DNA from: Denitrobacterium detoxificans
GTDB taxonomy: Bacteria; Actinomycetota; Coriobacteriia; Coriobacteriales; Eggerthellaceae
Direction of reading: 5' to 3'
DNA: 64,000 bases
NCBI RefSeq assembly: GCF_015062615.1
Contig: NZ_SUUH01000001.1
Location: 470,366-534,365, forward strand
The notes under the pieces were generated by a model that saw nothing but the letters and a program-made list of their open reading frames with translations, was not told the DNA's origin and did not search any database. A program made the translations under genes and the position numbers. Positions 8,489 to 16,923 of this stretch are shown here, piece by piece; positions within the stretch are counted from its first letter, which is position 1, and each line of letters begins with the position of its first letter.

Positions 8489-8965
8489 ATGCGCAGAAGC
8501 GATAGAGAGATCACAAGCGAATCTGGCGTGCGGGACGTCCTCGATGAGGCGCGCATCATGCACGTGGGAGTCTTCGACGATGCATACCCCTATGTCGTGC
8601 CCCTGCATTATGGGTACGAATTCGCAAATGGCGAACTAACGCTCTACGCGCACAGCGCACGAGCGGGACGCAAGCTCGAGCTCATTGAAAAGAACCCCCA
8701 TGTGTGCGTGGAAATCGATTCCGACCATGGCATCATTTCGGGCGGCGATACCCCCTGCAAATACGGGTCGGCATACGCATCGCTCATAGGGCGCGGCGTT
8801 GCCGAAATCGTAGCCGACCCCGCAGAGAAGGCCCACGCCATCGATCTGCTCATGAAGCACCAGACGGGGCGCGACTTCGCCATAAGCGAACGCATGGCCT
8901 CAACCGTTGCAATCATCAAGGTCACCGTACACGCGTTTACCGCAAAAAGAAATCCGGCGGACTAG
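8489..8965 (+). CDS. Pyridoxamine 5'-phosphate oxidase-fold FMN-binding protein (NimA-like)
   Basis: About 158 residues. The ATG at 8489 is chosen because AAGGTGGA lies seven bases upstream; an in-frame ATG at 8474 is poorly supplied. The sequence follows the split-barrel flavoprotein pattern: an N-terminal helix (VRDVLDEARIMHVGVFDDAYPYVVPLHYGYE), then LYAHSARAGRKLELIEKNPHVCVEID, and SLIGRGVAEIVADPAEKAHAIDLLMKHQ. This resembles the nitroimidazole-resistance (NimA) branch of the PPOX-like superfamily. The gene follows the UvrA2-like gene by 21 bp and is probably cotranscribed. Reduction of a small electrophile is a guess. Confidence 0.8.
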   Translation: MRRSDREITSESGVRDVLDEARIMHVGVFDDAYPYVVPLHYGYEFANGELTLYAHSARAGRKLELIEKNPHVCVEIDSDHGIISGGDTPCKYGSAYASLIGRGVAEIVADPAEKAHAIDLLMKHQTGRDFAISERMASTVAIIKVTVHAFTAKRNPAD

Positions 8966-8975
8966 CCGCCGGATT
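8951..8975 (-). terminator. Hairpin terminator between convergent genes
   Basis: Perfect 10-bp inverted repeat AATCCGGCGG / CCGCCGGATT with the loop ACTAG, which contains the stop codon of the plus-strand gene. The AAAAAGA run on the left gives a U-tract for the minus-strand operon that ends at 8982. Confidence 0.75.
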
Positions 8976-8981
8976 CGCACG

Positions 8982-9938
8982 CTATTTCACGCGTCCCCTC
9001 GCAGGATTCTTCCCCACCATGAATCGCACCGAGTGGGAGGGGCACGCATCGACGCACAAGCCGCATCGCGTGCACTCGGGGATGGATGGTGAATGCGGGT
9101 CAAGCCGCTCGGGGCAGGCCTTCACGCAGACGTTGCAATCCACGCCCTTGCTGCGCAGGCAGGTTTCCGCATCTACCTGAGGTGCCGTCTTCCGCGTTTT
9201 CGCGGAAACGAGGGAAAGCAGCGCAGCAATGGGGCACAAATGCGTGCACCATTTGCGGAACACCACCACTTCCAGAATGAGCACCGCGGGGATGATGAGC
9301 AGCCCCCACGACGTCTGGTTGAACCGAAAGAGGTTATACAAGCCGATAACCAGCCCAAACGATAGCCCCACGGGGCAGATGAGGCAAAACACCGGAAACC
9401 CGAACACCGCAGAGGAGCCCACGGCTCCCGCAAGCACGAGCAGGCGCGAATTCACCTGGAGGCCATCACGCTCGCCGCCAATGGCGGGAAGCGCCTTGCC
9501 GCAGGAGCCATGGCCGAGGAGGGATTCGGCCTGGGCGGCAATCTCCGCGCGCTCCTCTTCCGAGAACCGCGACGAAGCCAGTTCCGCACCCTGCGAATCG
9601 CCTGCGCTTTCGCTCTTGGCACGGGTGGCGCGCTTCCGCTTAGCAGAGCCCCTCCCCGTAAAGAAGCGCCTGATGTACTGCGTGGGACAAACCCAGGAGC
9701 AAAATGACCTGCCCAAGAAGACGGCCACAAGGAGCACGGCGGCGAGCAGCACCACGGCATGCAAGGCCAAGCCACCCGAACCAGCGAAGATCTCCAGCGC
9801 GCCCACGGGGCAGATCCAGGCAATGTCGCCCAAGCCCAGGGCAGAGGGAGTGCCTGTGGCCGAGTGAATGACCAGCCCCACGATGACGCTCGCGAACACG
9901 AGCAAGGCCACAATGCCGCGTATCTTGGATAGCTTCAT
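8982..9938 (-). CDS. NapH-like membrane 4Fe-4S ferredoxin of the molybdoenzyme operon
   Basis: 318 residues with several hydrophobic segments (1-30, about 50-80, 170-200, 205-230). Cysteine pairs are embedded next to membrane helices (ICPVGALE, CSWVCPTQY, CLICPVGL, WCTHLCPIAAL), the pattern of the NapH/NosR/CcoG group of membrane quinol-oxidising proteins. The C-terminus carries ferredoxin-type cysteines (CNVCVKACPERL, CTRCGLCVDACP). A strong ribosome site, AAGGAGG, precedes the ATG at 9938, three bases after the NapG-like gene. As the last gene of the operon it probably links the menaquinone pool to the periplasmic-side ferredoxin and molybdoenzyme. A charged insert (about 100-150) is unlike classical NapH. 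Confidence 0.82.
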   Translation of the reverse strand: MKLSKIRGIVALLVFASVIVGLVIHSATGTPSALGLGDIAWICPVGALEIFAGSGGLALHAVVLLAAVLLVAVFLGRSFCSWVCPTQYIRRFFTGRGSAKRKRATRAKSESAGDSQGAELASSRFSEEERAEIAAQAESLLGHGSCGKALPAIGGERDGLQVNSRLLVLAGAVGSSAVFGFPVFCLICPVGLSFGLVIGLYNLFRFNQTSWGLLIIPAVLILEVVVFRKWCTHLCPIAALLSLVSAKTRKTAPQVDAETCLRSKGVDCNVCVKACPERLDPHSPSIPECTRCGLCVDACPSHSVRFMVGKNPARGRVK

Positions 9939-9941
9939 GTG

Positions 9942-10547
9942 TTATGCCTCCTTACACGGCACGACGTTGATGCCTCGGCTCTTGGAACCCGAATACGAGC
10001 CATAGCTTGCCGAAGGGCATTCGTATTCGCATTGACCGCATCCATTGCAGAGAGCCTCGTCAACGACGGGGTGGCCGTTCCCGTCGAGCGAGATAGCGCC
10101 ATACGCGCATGCATCGACGCAGGCATGACAGCCGCTCTCCTGATATGCAATGCATTCCTCATGGTCAATGACGGCCAGGCCAATCTTGTCTTCCGCCGGG
10201 TCGAACGCGCCCAGCGCCCCCACGGGGCACACGGCGATGCAGTCATTGCAGAACGTGCAGTATCCCTTGCGGAAGTCGATCTTCGGCGCGCGATAGGAGA
10301 CGAACCCGTCCTCCAGCAAGCTGGCAGTCAGGCAGTTCTCGGGGCATACGCTGCGACATTTATCGCACTTCAGGCACGCCGCCAGAAAGGCGCTCTCGTT
10401 TTGGCCGCCCGGCGGACGCAGCAAGCCGGCATCCTCGCCGAGCACGACGCTTCCCTGTCCCAGGGCGAACAGGCCGGCGCATGCGACGGCACCCAGGGCA
10501 AACGACCTGCGCGAGACGCGCACGGAAGTAGTTGAGATTTCGTTCAT
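9942..10547 (-). CDS. NapG-like Tat-exported polyferredoxin
   Basis: 201 residues from the ATG at 10547; the open frame extends upstream but the Tat signal (VSRRSFALG) and GAAAG ribosome site favour this start. Four 4Fe-4S-type cysteine groups follow: CLKCDKCRSVCP, CTFCNDCIAVCP, a longer CIAYQESGCHACVDAC and CNGCGQCEYECP. This matches NapG/MauM-type exported ferredoxins that pair with NapH. The gene sits between the membrane anchor subunit and the NapH-like gene, consistent with a quinol-to-molybdoenzyme electron path outside the membrane. Confidence 0.85.
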   Translation of the reverse strand: MNEISTTSVRVSRRSFALGAVACAGLFALGQGSVVLGEDAGLLRPPGGQNESAFLAACLKCDKCRSVCPENCLTASLLEDGFVSYRAPKIDFRKGYCTFCNDCIAVCPVGALGAFDPAEDKIGLAVIDHEECIAYQESGCHACVDACAYGAISLDGNGHPVVDEALCNGCGQCEYECPSASYGSYSGSKSRGINVVPCKEA

Positions 10548-10610
10548 GGCATTCGCTTTCACACACAAGGCCGCGCCGCCGAGCGAACCCGACGGCGCAG
10601 CCAAGAAGAG

Positions 10611-11426
10611 CTACATTACCTGGAAGAAGTTATTCAGAACTTCAGAGCACAGCCACATGTAGCAGCGATACGCAATGGAGCCGGCAAGGGCGCATAGGCA
10701 CGCCAGGGCGGCCAGAGTTGCGGGATTGAGCTTCGCCGCATCGCCGCGAAGCAGGGCAACGCCCAGCACCGCGGGGCAAACGCCGCCCACGAAAACCGCA
10801 AGACCCCAGATGACCAGCGCGAAATCGGCCGAGCTACCCGAAGCGAGGGCAAAGGCGGCGGCAGTAACGGCAGCCACGATGCCGCCCGCGACGAGCATCT
10901 TGCCATGCAGCTCGAGCGCATCCTTCTGAACGCCAGACGAAATGGCAAGCACATAGTATGCGGCAATGCCGGAGGGAATAGCCGTACCCAGATAGCCAAG
11001 CGGAAGCAGCAGGGTGTTCCAATTCTGCTGGGAGGCCATCATGTACGAATCGCCCGCCATGAAGGACAGCGCCACGCCAATGAGAGCGCCCAGAATCGCA
11101 AAGACCTTTCGGACGGAATCGCTCGCCTCACGCTTGAGCAGCACAACGTAGACGACGACCAGAGCAATCGTTATGCCCACGAGCATGGCTTCCACGAAAA
11201 TGCCCGACGTGGGATGCGAAAGCGCCCCCAGCATGCGGTCGGGATGCGAAAGATGCGTGGCGGAAGCGATGCCACCCACAACTTCCAGGACGATAGCGAC
11301 CACGGCAACTTTGAAGCGAATGCCCTCATTCGCACCGCGCACCTCATCGAGCGCCAACGGGACAAGCATCCACCCCGCCATGCCGGTAAGGGCGGTGAAC
11401 AGGACCAGGGACCATTGAATAGCCAT
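10611..11426 (-). CDS. DmsC-like membrane anchor subunit
   Basis: 271 residues, almost wholly hydrophobic with about eight predicted membrane helices. It begins with QWSLVLFTALTGMAGWML and contains ATHLSHPDRMLGALSHPTSGIF, typical of the DmsC family of quinol-oxidising anchors for DMSO-reductase-type enzymes. The start at 11426 follows GGAGGCGTAAGAC, and the TAA of the FeS subunit lies in the same stretch. Its position directly after the DmsB-like gene supports the assignment. Confidence 0.85.
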   Translation of the reverse strand: MAIQWSLVLFTALTGMAGWMLVPLALDEVRGANEGIRFKVAVVAIVLEVVGGIASATHLSHPDRMLGALSHPTSGIFVEAMLVGITIALVVVYVVLLKREASDSVRKVFAILGALIGVALSFMAGDSYMMASQQNWNTLLLPLGYLGTAIPSGIAAYYVLAISSGVQKDALELHGKMLVAGGIVAAVTAAAFALASGSSADFALVIWGLAVFVGGVCPAVLGVALLRGDAAKLNPATLAALACLCALAGSIAYRCYMWLCSEVLNNFFQVM

Positions 11427-11429
11427 GTC

Positions 11430-12065
11430 TTACGCCTCCTTCTTCTGCCAGGCCGCGCCGTGGGAATCCGAAACGGGCTCCAACTCTGCGGAATCGACCC
11501 ACGTTGCAATCTTGCTGGACAGGATATAGCTGGTCAGCGGGCCATTGCCGCAGTCAGACAGCTTATGCACCGAAGAGGGATCGGCCTCGGACAGCGCCTT
11601 CGATACGTCGCTGTCCGGATCGTCCAGGTCGCCGTAGAAACGCGCGCTTGCACAGCAGGCAGCTACGCAAGCAGGGTCCTTGCCCACCGAGGTAAGCTGC
11701 TGGCACAGCGTGCACTTCTCGACGCACTTCTCTTCGCTGTTCCAGGAACGAACGCCATAGGGGCAGGCCATCATGCAGTACTTGCAGCCGATGCACTTGG
11801 ATTTGTCCACCAGCACGACGCCATTCTCGTTACGATAGGAAGCGCCCGTGGGGCACACGTGCGTGCAAGGAGACTCCTCGCACTGCTGGCACTGAACGGG
11901 CAGCCAATACTGTTCCAAGTTCGGGAACGTTCCCATGGGACCCACCTGGATTACCTTGTTCCAGTCCTCGCCCAAGGCGATGCCGTTCTCGTTCTTGCAG
12001 GCAACCTCGCAGGAATGGCAGCCGAAGCACCGATCGGCATTAACAACTAGGCAATAGCGGCTCAT
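11430..12065 (-). CDS. DmsB-like 4Fe-4S electron-transfer subunit
   Basis: 211 residues from the ATG at 12065, which shares a base with the stop of the catalytic gene (TAATG), so translation is coupled. It has the four ferredoxin clusters of the DmsB/NrfC/PhsB family: CFGCHSCEVACKNENG at the N-terminus, CQQCEESPCTHVCPTGA, CIGCKYCMMACPYGVR and CEKC-type ligands ending CTLCQ...PACVAACCASA. There is no signal peptide, as expected for a partner carried out with the Tat-exported large subunit. Confidence 0.9.
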   Translation of the reverse strand: MSRYCLVVNADRCFGCHSCEVACKNENGIALGEDWNKVIQVGPMGTFPNLEQYWLPVQCQQCEESPCTHVCPTGASYRNENGVVLVDKSKCIGCKYCMMACPYGVRSWNSEEKCVEKCTLCQQLTSVGKDPACVAACCASARFYGDLDDPDSDVSKALSEADPSSVHKLSDCGNGPLTSYILSSKIATWVDSAELEPVSDSHGAAWQKKEA

Positions 12066-15000
12066 TATTCGTAACACGCTCCTCCGGTAAAATCACTCGG
12101 CTCGGGCATCCAGGGCTCGAAGTCGGTGGGCTCGTACCAAACGCCTTCGGGCTTGGAAGCCTTCTCGATCTTCACGCGAATGCCGCGCAGGGTATACGTG
12201 CCGAACTCGGGGTTGTAGAAGCCCGTATTCTTCGTAAGCACGTTCATGTTCTCGGTTGTCCAGGACTTGCGCCCATCGGAACCATCCTCCAGGAACTCGG
12301 GGTTCCAGAAGCGCTCCATGTACAGGCTGTCTTCGGCAATGCCCTTGGTCACGCGTGCCACGCCATAAATGCCGTCGCTTACGATCTTCTGGGCGTCGGC
12401 CGTGAGCTCCTCGCCGGGATTGAACTCGGAAACGCCTTCGGTCTTGCTTTTCGCCAGCGTCGTGGCGGTATCGATGCCCGTGGTGATGTCGCGGAAGACA
12501 TCCTTGCCATCGGTACGGGGGCTCTTCAGGTTCACCCAGTCGCCATCGGAGATGCCGTACTTCTCGGCGTTCTCGGGCGAGATCCACACTTCCGGAGCGG
12601 GATACAGCTCGCGCATGTAGGGGTTGTTGCGCAGCGTGCCGTGATGGAAGAACGGCAGGCGGCCTTCGGTGAGCGTGAGGGGGTATTCGTCACCGAAATT
12701 CGTCTCGTCCTGCGGCGTGAAGTAGTACGGCATGGGGTTCCAGTCCACCACCGAAGCGGGCATCTCGAACGACTCCAGGCCATGGCGGCCAATGTAGAGC
12801 ATGTTGTCGGCATAGGGGCCGCACTTCTTCGGGTCGTCGACGATGTCATTGGCAGCCGTGGAGAAGCCGGTGTAGGCATTCGCGTTTGCAGCGCCGCTTG
12901 CGCCCAGGTCGCCCTTCTTGCCGGAAGAGCCGGCCACAGCGCCCACGTGGCAGTAGCCGTCGTATTCGGTGCCACCCCAGAACTCGTCTTCGGTAGCCCA
13001 TTCCTCGGGCATGATCTGCCTGGCCTCTTCCATGGTGGTGATGCGGGAGTCGCCGCACTGCTTGGCTACCCAGTCCCAATACTCGTTGATGGTCTTCCAG
13101 TACGCGGGGACCAGCGGGCTTCCAATCATCTCGTCGCTCATGGCGGCTTCCATGTTCGGGTCGTAGAGGTCGCTGTCCTTGTCACTCATGGCTTCGGCAA
13201 TCTTGCCCCACATCATAATTTCGTCAGCAGCCTCGAAGAGGTTGGTAACAGGCTGGCGAAGCAAGTTCACGTTCAGGCGCATCTGCGCGAAGGAGTTTTC
13301 GAGCCACTCGCATACGGGGAACACGATGTCGGCAGCTTCCGTGGTGAACGACGTCGGGTACATGTAGCCATGCACGATCAGGTCGAACTTCGGGAACGCC
13401 TCGGTCCACGAGGAGGCATTCGCCAGAGCGGCCATCTTGTTGCCGGAACGCTCGATCCACACCTTGGGCTGATACGGCTCACCCGTGAGCACAGCGGAAA
13501 GGATAGTAGGAATATGGCTGTGCATCCAGCCGCCCAGACCCTTGTGCTCGCAGTAGCCCAGACGCTCCAAGATGGCTTCGTCCTCCTGGAACTTATAGGC
13601 AGTCTCGCCCAGGAAGCCTGGTGGGAAGATGGTAGATTCGGCGGATTCCAAGCCCGTGGAACCATAGCCGCCAACGCTGTTGGCGGGGCAGCCGCCGTGA
13701 TACAGGTGCGCCGTCATGCAATCCAGGGCGGCAGCACCAATGGCAGCCTGCGTGGACACGGGATACTGGTCGGTTGCAACGCCCAGGGAAATGCCGCCAT
13801 GGGCGCTCGAGCAGTACAGCTCCACGGCCTCGGCGATCTTCTCGGCCGGACAGCCCGTAATCTCGGCTACGGTATCGAGATCGTACTTCTCGCAGCGATC
13901 CTTGTAGGCCTGGAAGGCCGTCTTACACGTAATGGTCTCACCCGTCTTCAGCGTGACTTCCACGGTGCCGAACAGCTGGGGATTGTAGCTGGATTCGTTA
14001 TCGGGACCCAACGCAAATGCCTTCGTCACCTGCTGAGTAGCCGTATCGAAGTACACATAGCCCTCATTTTCGGCCGTGCAGTCGTCGAACACGTCGGAAG
14101 CGCGCAGCAGCTTGCCGTCGGTAGTAAGGTCGGGCGTCACCAGGGGCAACGACACCTCATCGCGAGCGTCTACCAAAAACGGGAGATTGGTCCACTTAGC
14201 CGCAAAGTCCTCGTAGTCGGGAATCTTCTCGTAGAGCTTGTTCTCGATGATGTAGTGCATCCAGCCCAGCATCATCGCGGCATCGGTACCGGGCTTGATG
14301 GGCAGCCACACGTCGGCCTTGCTGGCGTCGGGCGTGAAGCGCGGATCAACCACGATGGTCTTGGCGCCATACGCGCGGATCTCGGCGATGGCGCGGCCCG
14401 ACGTCGCAGGCGAGTTCCACGCAGGGCCCGTGCCCCACATGACGAAGACGTCGCACAGGTTGCCGTACTTCGCGGGCTTGTACAGCTCGGTGCAGTTGCC
14501 GTCGGCGATGGACGTATCGCCCAAGCCGTTGATCAGGGGCATCGTGTAATTTCGGGGTAGGTAGCACTGAGCGCAGCCCGGCTCGAACACGTTGCCGGCG
14601 CCCCAGAAGTTACGGAAGCGCGGCGGGCTGAAGAACTGCGGATTGCCACCGCCACCCGTCGAGCAGAGCAGGCCATGCTTGCCCGTCTTGTCGCGCATGT
14701 CAATCATGGACTCGGCAACCGTCTTGGCAGCCTCATCCCAGGAGATGCGCTCCCATTTGTTGCCAGGCTTTTCTCCAACGCGCTTCATGGGGTACTTGTT
14801 GCGGTTGGGATGGTACAACGCCTGAATGCCCGAAAGTCCCTTGGGGCAGATGTGCCCCTTGCTCATCGGGTCGATAGGGTCGCCTTTCAGCTTGATGACG
14901 CGCCCATTGCTCACCGTGGCAATAACGCCGCAGTTCATAATGCAGGCACGGCACGAGGTATGAACCTCTTGCACATCGTCATCCGCCCATGCCTTGTCGC

Positions 15001-15106
15001 TGTGTACGAAGTCGTTGGCCGCGGTTACGCCCAGCGCGCCCGTAGCGGCGCCAGCGATGGCGGCAATCTTCGCGAACGAACGACGTGACATATTCGTCGA
15101 CACCAT
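12065..15106 (-). CDS. DMSO reductase-family molybdopterin oxidoreductase, catalytic subunit
   Basis: 1013 residues with a Tat signal (MSRRSFAKIAAIAGA), so it acts on the outer face of the membrane. The FeS ligand set CRACIMNC followed by CPKG near residues 52-88 marks a type II/III molybdopterin enzyme with a 4Fe-4S cluster. The molybdopterin domains then follow with GGGGNPQFFSPPRFRNFWGAGNVFEPG, WGTGPAWNSPATSGRAIAEIRAYGAKTIVVDPRFT and the C-terminal dinucleotide-binding domain (LTLTEGRLPFFHHGTLRNNP). The substrate (DMSO, TMAO, another S-oxide or N-oxide, or a catechol) cannot be told from sequence. A GAGAGGAG ribosome site precedes the ATG at 15106. The TorD-like chaperone is two genes upstream. 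Confidence 0.9.
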   Translation of the reverse strand: MVSTNMSRRSFAKIAAIAGAATGALGVTAANDFVHSDKAWADDDVQEVHTSCRACIMNCGVIATVSNGRVIKLKGDPIDPMSKGHICPKGLSGIQALYHPNRNKYPMKRVGEKPGNKWERISWDEAAKTVAESMIDMRDKTGKHGLLCSTGGGGNPQFFSPPRFRNFWGAGNVFEPGCAQCYLPRNYTMPLINGLGDTSIADGNCTELYKPAKYGNLCDVFVMWGTGPAWNSPATSGRAIAEIRAYGAKTIVVDPRFTPDASKADVWLPIKPGTDAAMMLGWMHYIIENKLYEKIPDYEDFAAKWTNLPFLVDARDEVSLPLVTPDLTTDGKLLRASDVFDDCTAENEGYVYFDTATQQVTKAFALGPDNESSYNPQLFGTVEVTLKTGETITCKTAFQAYKDRCEKYDLDTVAEITGCPAEKIAEAVELYCSSAHGGISLGVATDQYPVSTQAAIGAAALDCMTAHLYHGGCPANSVGGYGSTGLESAESTIFPPGFLGETAYKFQEDEAILERLGYCEHKGLGGWMHSHIPTILSAVLTGEPYQPKVWIERSGNKMAALANASSWTEAFPKFDLIVHGYMYPTSFTTEAADIVFPVCEWLENSFAQMRLNVNLLRQPVTNLFEAADEIMMWGKIAEAMSDKDSDLYDPNMEAAMSDEMIGSPLVPAYWKTINEYWDWVAKQCGDSRITTMEEARQIMPEEWATEDEFWGGTEYDGYCHVGAVAGSSGKKGDLGASGAANANAYTGFSTAANDIVDDPKKCGPYADNMLYIGRHGLESFEMPASVVDWNPMPYYFTPQDETNFGDEYPLTLTEGRLPFFHHGTLRNNPYMRELYPAPEVWISPENAEKYGISDGDWVNLKSPRTDGKDVFRDITTGIDTATTLAKSKTEGVSEFNPGEELTADAQKIVSDGIYGVARVTKGIAEDSLYMERFWNPEFLEDGSDGRKSWTTENMNVLTKNTGFYNPEFGTYTLRGIRVKIEKASKPEGVWYEPTDFEPWMPEPSDFTGGACYE

Positions 15107-15166
15107 GCTTACTCCTCTCGTTCCTTTACTCTCTCTCGTCTTGCTTTCTATTCAACAAAGGGGCGG

Positions 15167-15985
15167 TTACGCACGCGCAAGCGCATCTTCGCCAGCAGGC
15201 GTGATAACCCACGCCCCTTGCCAAACCAAACCACCAGCCGAAGCGAGCTTGTCGATGTAGAAATCGGGCGCGAGCGTGTGATGCTCGTGCACCGTATCCT
15301 TGGCAAAGCCTTCGGCAGATTCGTAGAACTCCTTGATTTCGGAAAACGTGCGAGGCTCCCGGCAAAACGCGAGCATCGCTAGATAGGTACCCTTCCGATG
15401 AGGGCGATATGCCAGCAGGGCCTCGAGACGACGCTGCGGCGCGATGAGATCAACTACGACCAAGCCCGCCTCGGTATCGACGACGAGATAGTCCGCGGGA
15501 ACAACGTCAGGGTCGGCAAGGGCTTCCTCGCCAAGGGGCTCGCCCATCTCATCAACAGGCGTCTTCGCAAGGCCGCCCGCATTCACGAGCATCTGTACCA
15601 TCGTGTGGGGAGTCTGCAGCAAATGGCCGAAGCGTGATTCGTCGAGCTGCTGGATGAAGCTTTCCACCTGTGAGAACAGACGCTCTTCCGTGCAATGGGC
15701 CAGCACCTTGTACAGCGGCTCGCGCAGGGAATTCTGCGAAGCCACGCAGCGAAGGACGGAATCCACGCGCTCCTCGAGCGGTGCATCGACCGTGGGCGCG
15801 TCCTGAATGTCCACATGCTCGAACCCGAAATGGCCCTCCCCTTCGGGAGCAATCTCGCCCGCGCCATTCGCGGCATATGCCTCGAAGCTCTTGGACGCCT
15901 GAAACGAGGGAAGCTTGCGATTGAGCAGCTTGGACGCATGGCGCTTTTCCCCTGCCAGTGTACTTTCGCAGGCATTCTGCTCCAT
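15167..15985 (-). CDS. Conserved hypothetical of the molybdoenzyme operon, possible winged-helix C-terminus
   Basis: 272 residues with no signal peptide or membrane segment. The start at 15985 overlaps the torD stop by one base (TAATG), tying it to the chaperone. No family is recognised. The middle is helical and acidic. The last 90 residues (YLAMLAFCREPRTFSEIKEF ... IDKLASAGGLVWQGAWVITPAG) have the spacing of a winged-helix domain, a helix-turn-helix followed by a Trp/Gly-rich hairpin. The position between a TorD chaperone and the catalytic gene suggests a maturation or proofreading factor rather than a respiratory subunit; that is inference from context only. Confidence 0.7.
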   Translation of the reverse strand: MEQNACESTLAGEKRHASKLLNRKLPSFQASKSFEAYAANGAGEIAPEGEGHFGFEHVDIQDAPTVDAPLEERVDSVLRCVASQNSLREPLYKVLAHCTEERLFSQVESFIQQLDESRFGHLLQTPHTMVQMLVNAGGLAKTPVDEMGEPLGEEALADPDVVPADYLVVDTEAGLVVVDLIAPQRRLEALLAYRPHRKGTYLAMLAFCREPRTFSEIKEFYESAEGFAKDTVHEHHTLAPDFYIDKLASAGGLVWQGAWVITPAGEDALARA

Positions 15986-16692
15986 TACGCCTCACCGCCC
16001 ATCTCTTCGAGCGCCCAGATCACATCAGCCATGACCTCAGTCTCCTGATGGACGAACCCACGCGTTACCTTCGCCAGCCCGCGATAGAAATCCGTCTCGG
16101 CAACCTCGATGATGGTTTCGGCCAGATCATCAATCCAATTCAGCTGATGGCACTCATGGAACGCGCGGGCAAAACGCGCATAGCGCAGCGCCTCCCCACC
16201 ATCCTGAGCTTCCAGAGCATCATTCATGCGCTCGAGCAGGCTGGCCAGGAATTCGAATTCGAAGGCAATGTGGTCCTCGGGAATATGTAGGTCGGGATCA
16301 GGCTGCATATGCTCTTCGCAGTACGCCTTGTAGACTTCGTCGCGCGCTTCCTGCATGAGCAGGCCATGCTCCGAGGTGAACACCGATTCGTACGGCGTGG
16401 CCGCATACGTCTCGTAATTGCCCGCAGCCAGAAACGTGTGGGCGTAATCCACGGCAAGCGCCTGACGCGTTCCCGTATTCATGTTCGCCAGGGCGCGCTT
16501 GATGTCGGAATAGCCCTCGGCGATTTCCGCAACGCCGCCATCGAGGCCCTCGAACGACTGATTCGAAAGGGCTTCGAGTTCGTCTTGCGTGCATTCGTGT
16601 AGATAGAGATGAGCGAGCTTGCGATACATTGCCGCTCGCACCGCATTGATCGATGCGAGCTGCACGGCAAGCTCTTCCCGTCGTGCATCCAT
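15985..16692 (-). CDS. TorD/DmsD-family molybdoenzyme chaperone
   Basis: 235 residues; the ATG at 16692 is chosen for GGAGGAG nine bases upstream, although the frame extends further. All-helical, with the TorD-family layout: YRKLAHLYLHECTQDELEALS at the N-terminus, then DYAHTFLAAGN and YAATPYESVFTSEHGLLMQEARDEV, and EDHIAFEFEFLASLL (the E-D/P-D-H motif region). Proteins of this family bind the Tat signal of the catalytic subunit and hold it until the molybdenum cofactor is inserted. It is the first gene of the operon and diverges from a membrane LuxR regulator. Confidence 0.88.
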   Translation of the reverse strand: MDARREELAVQLASINAVRAAMYRKLAHLYLHECTQDELEALSNQSFEGLDGGVAEIAEGYSDIKRALANMNTGTRQALAVDYAHTFLAAGNYETYAATPYESVFTSEHGLLMQEARDEVYKAYCEEHMQPDPDLHIPEDHIAFEFEFLASLLERMNDALEAQDGGEALRYARFARAFHECHQLNWIDDLAETIIEVAETDFYRGLAKVTRGFVHQETEVMADVIWALEEMGGEA

Positions 16693-16818
16693 ATGCGATT
16701 CTCCTCCGTAAAGCATTGCCGAATCTCCCGCTCGTCATCGGGACGCTCTCCAGCACGATTCGGCTTCGTCTGCGGCAGAAAGATAGACAGGAGCTCACGG
16801 AGTCTGAATAGATAAGCG

Positions 16819-16850
16819 TTGACTAATTGACTAGTCGCACCTAGTCAATT
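16819..16850. promoter_or_regulatory. TTGACTA repeat operator upstream of the molybdoenzyme operon
   Basis: TTGACTA occurs at 16819-16825 and 16827-16833 and inverted at 16842-16848. The second and third copies form a perfect 10-bp inverted repeat, AATTGACTAG / CTAGTCAATT (16825-16834 and 16841-16850), with a 6-base spacer. It lies between the divergent torD-like and LuxR genes, a natural place for LuxR-type dimer binding. Confidence 0.6.
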
Positions 16851-16923
16851 GCGAACTAAAACAGGTAAAGGCCCATATCAGAGAATTGCAAGATGATAAA
16901 ATGCCATTGACGAGAGGATGAGG

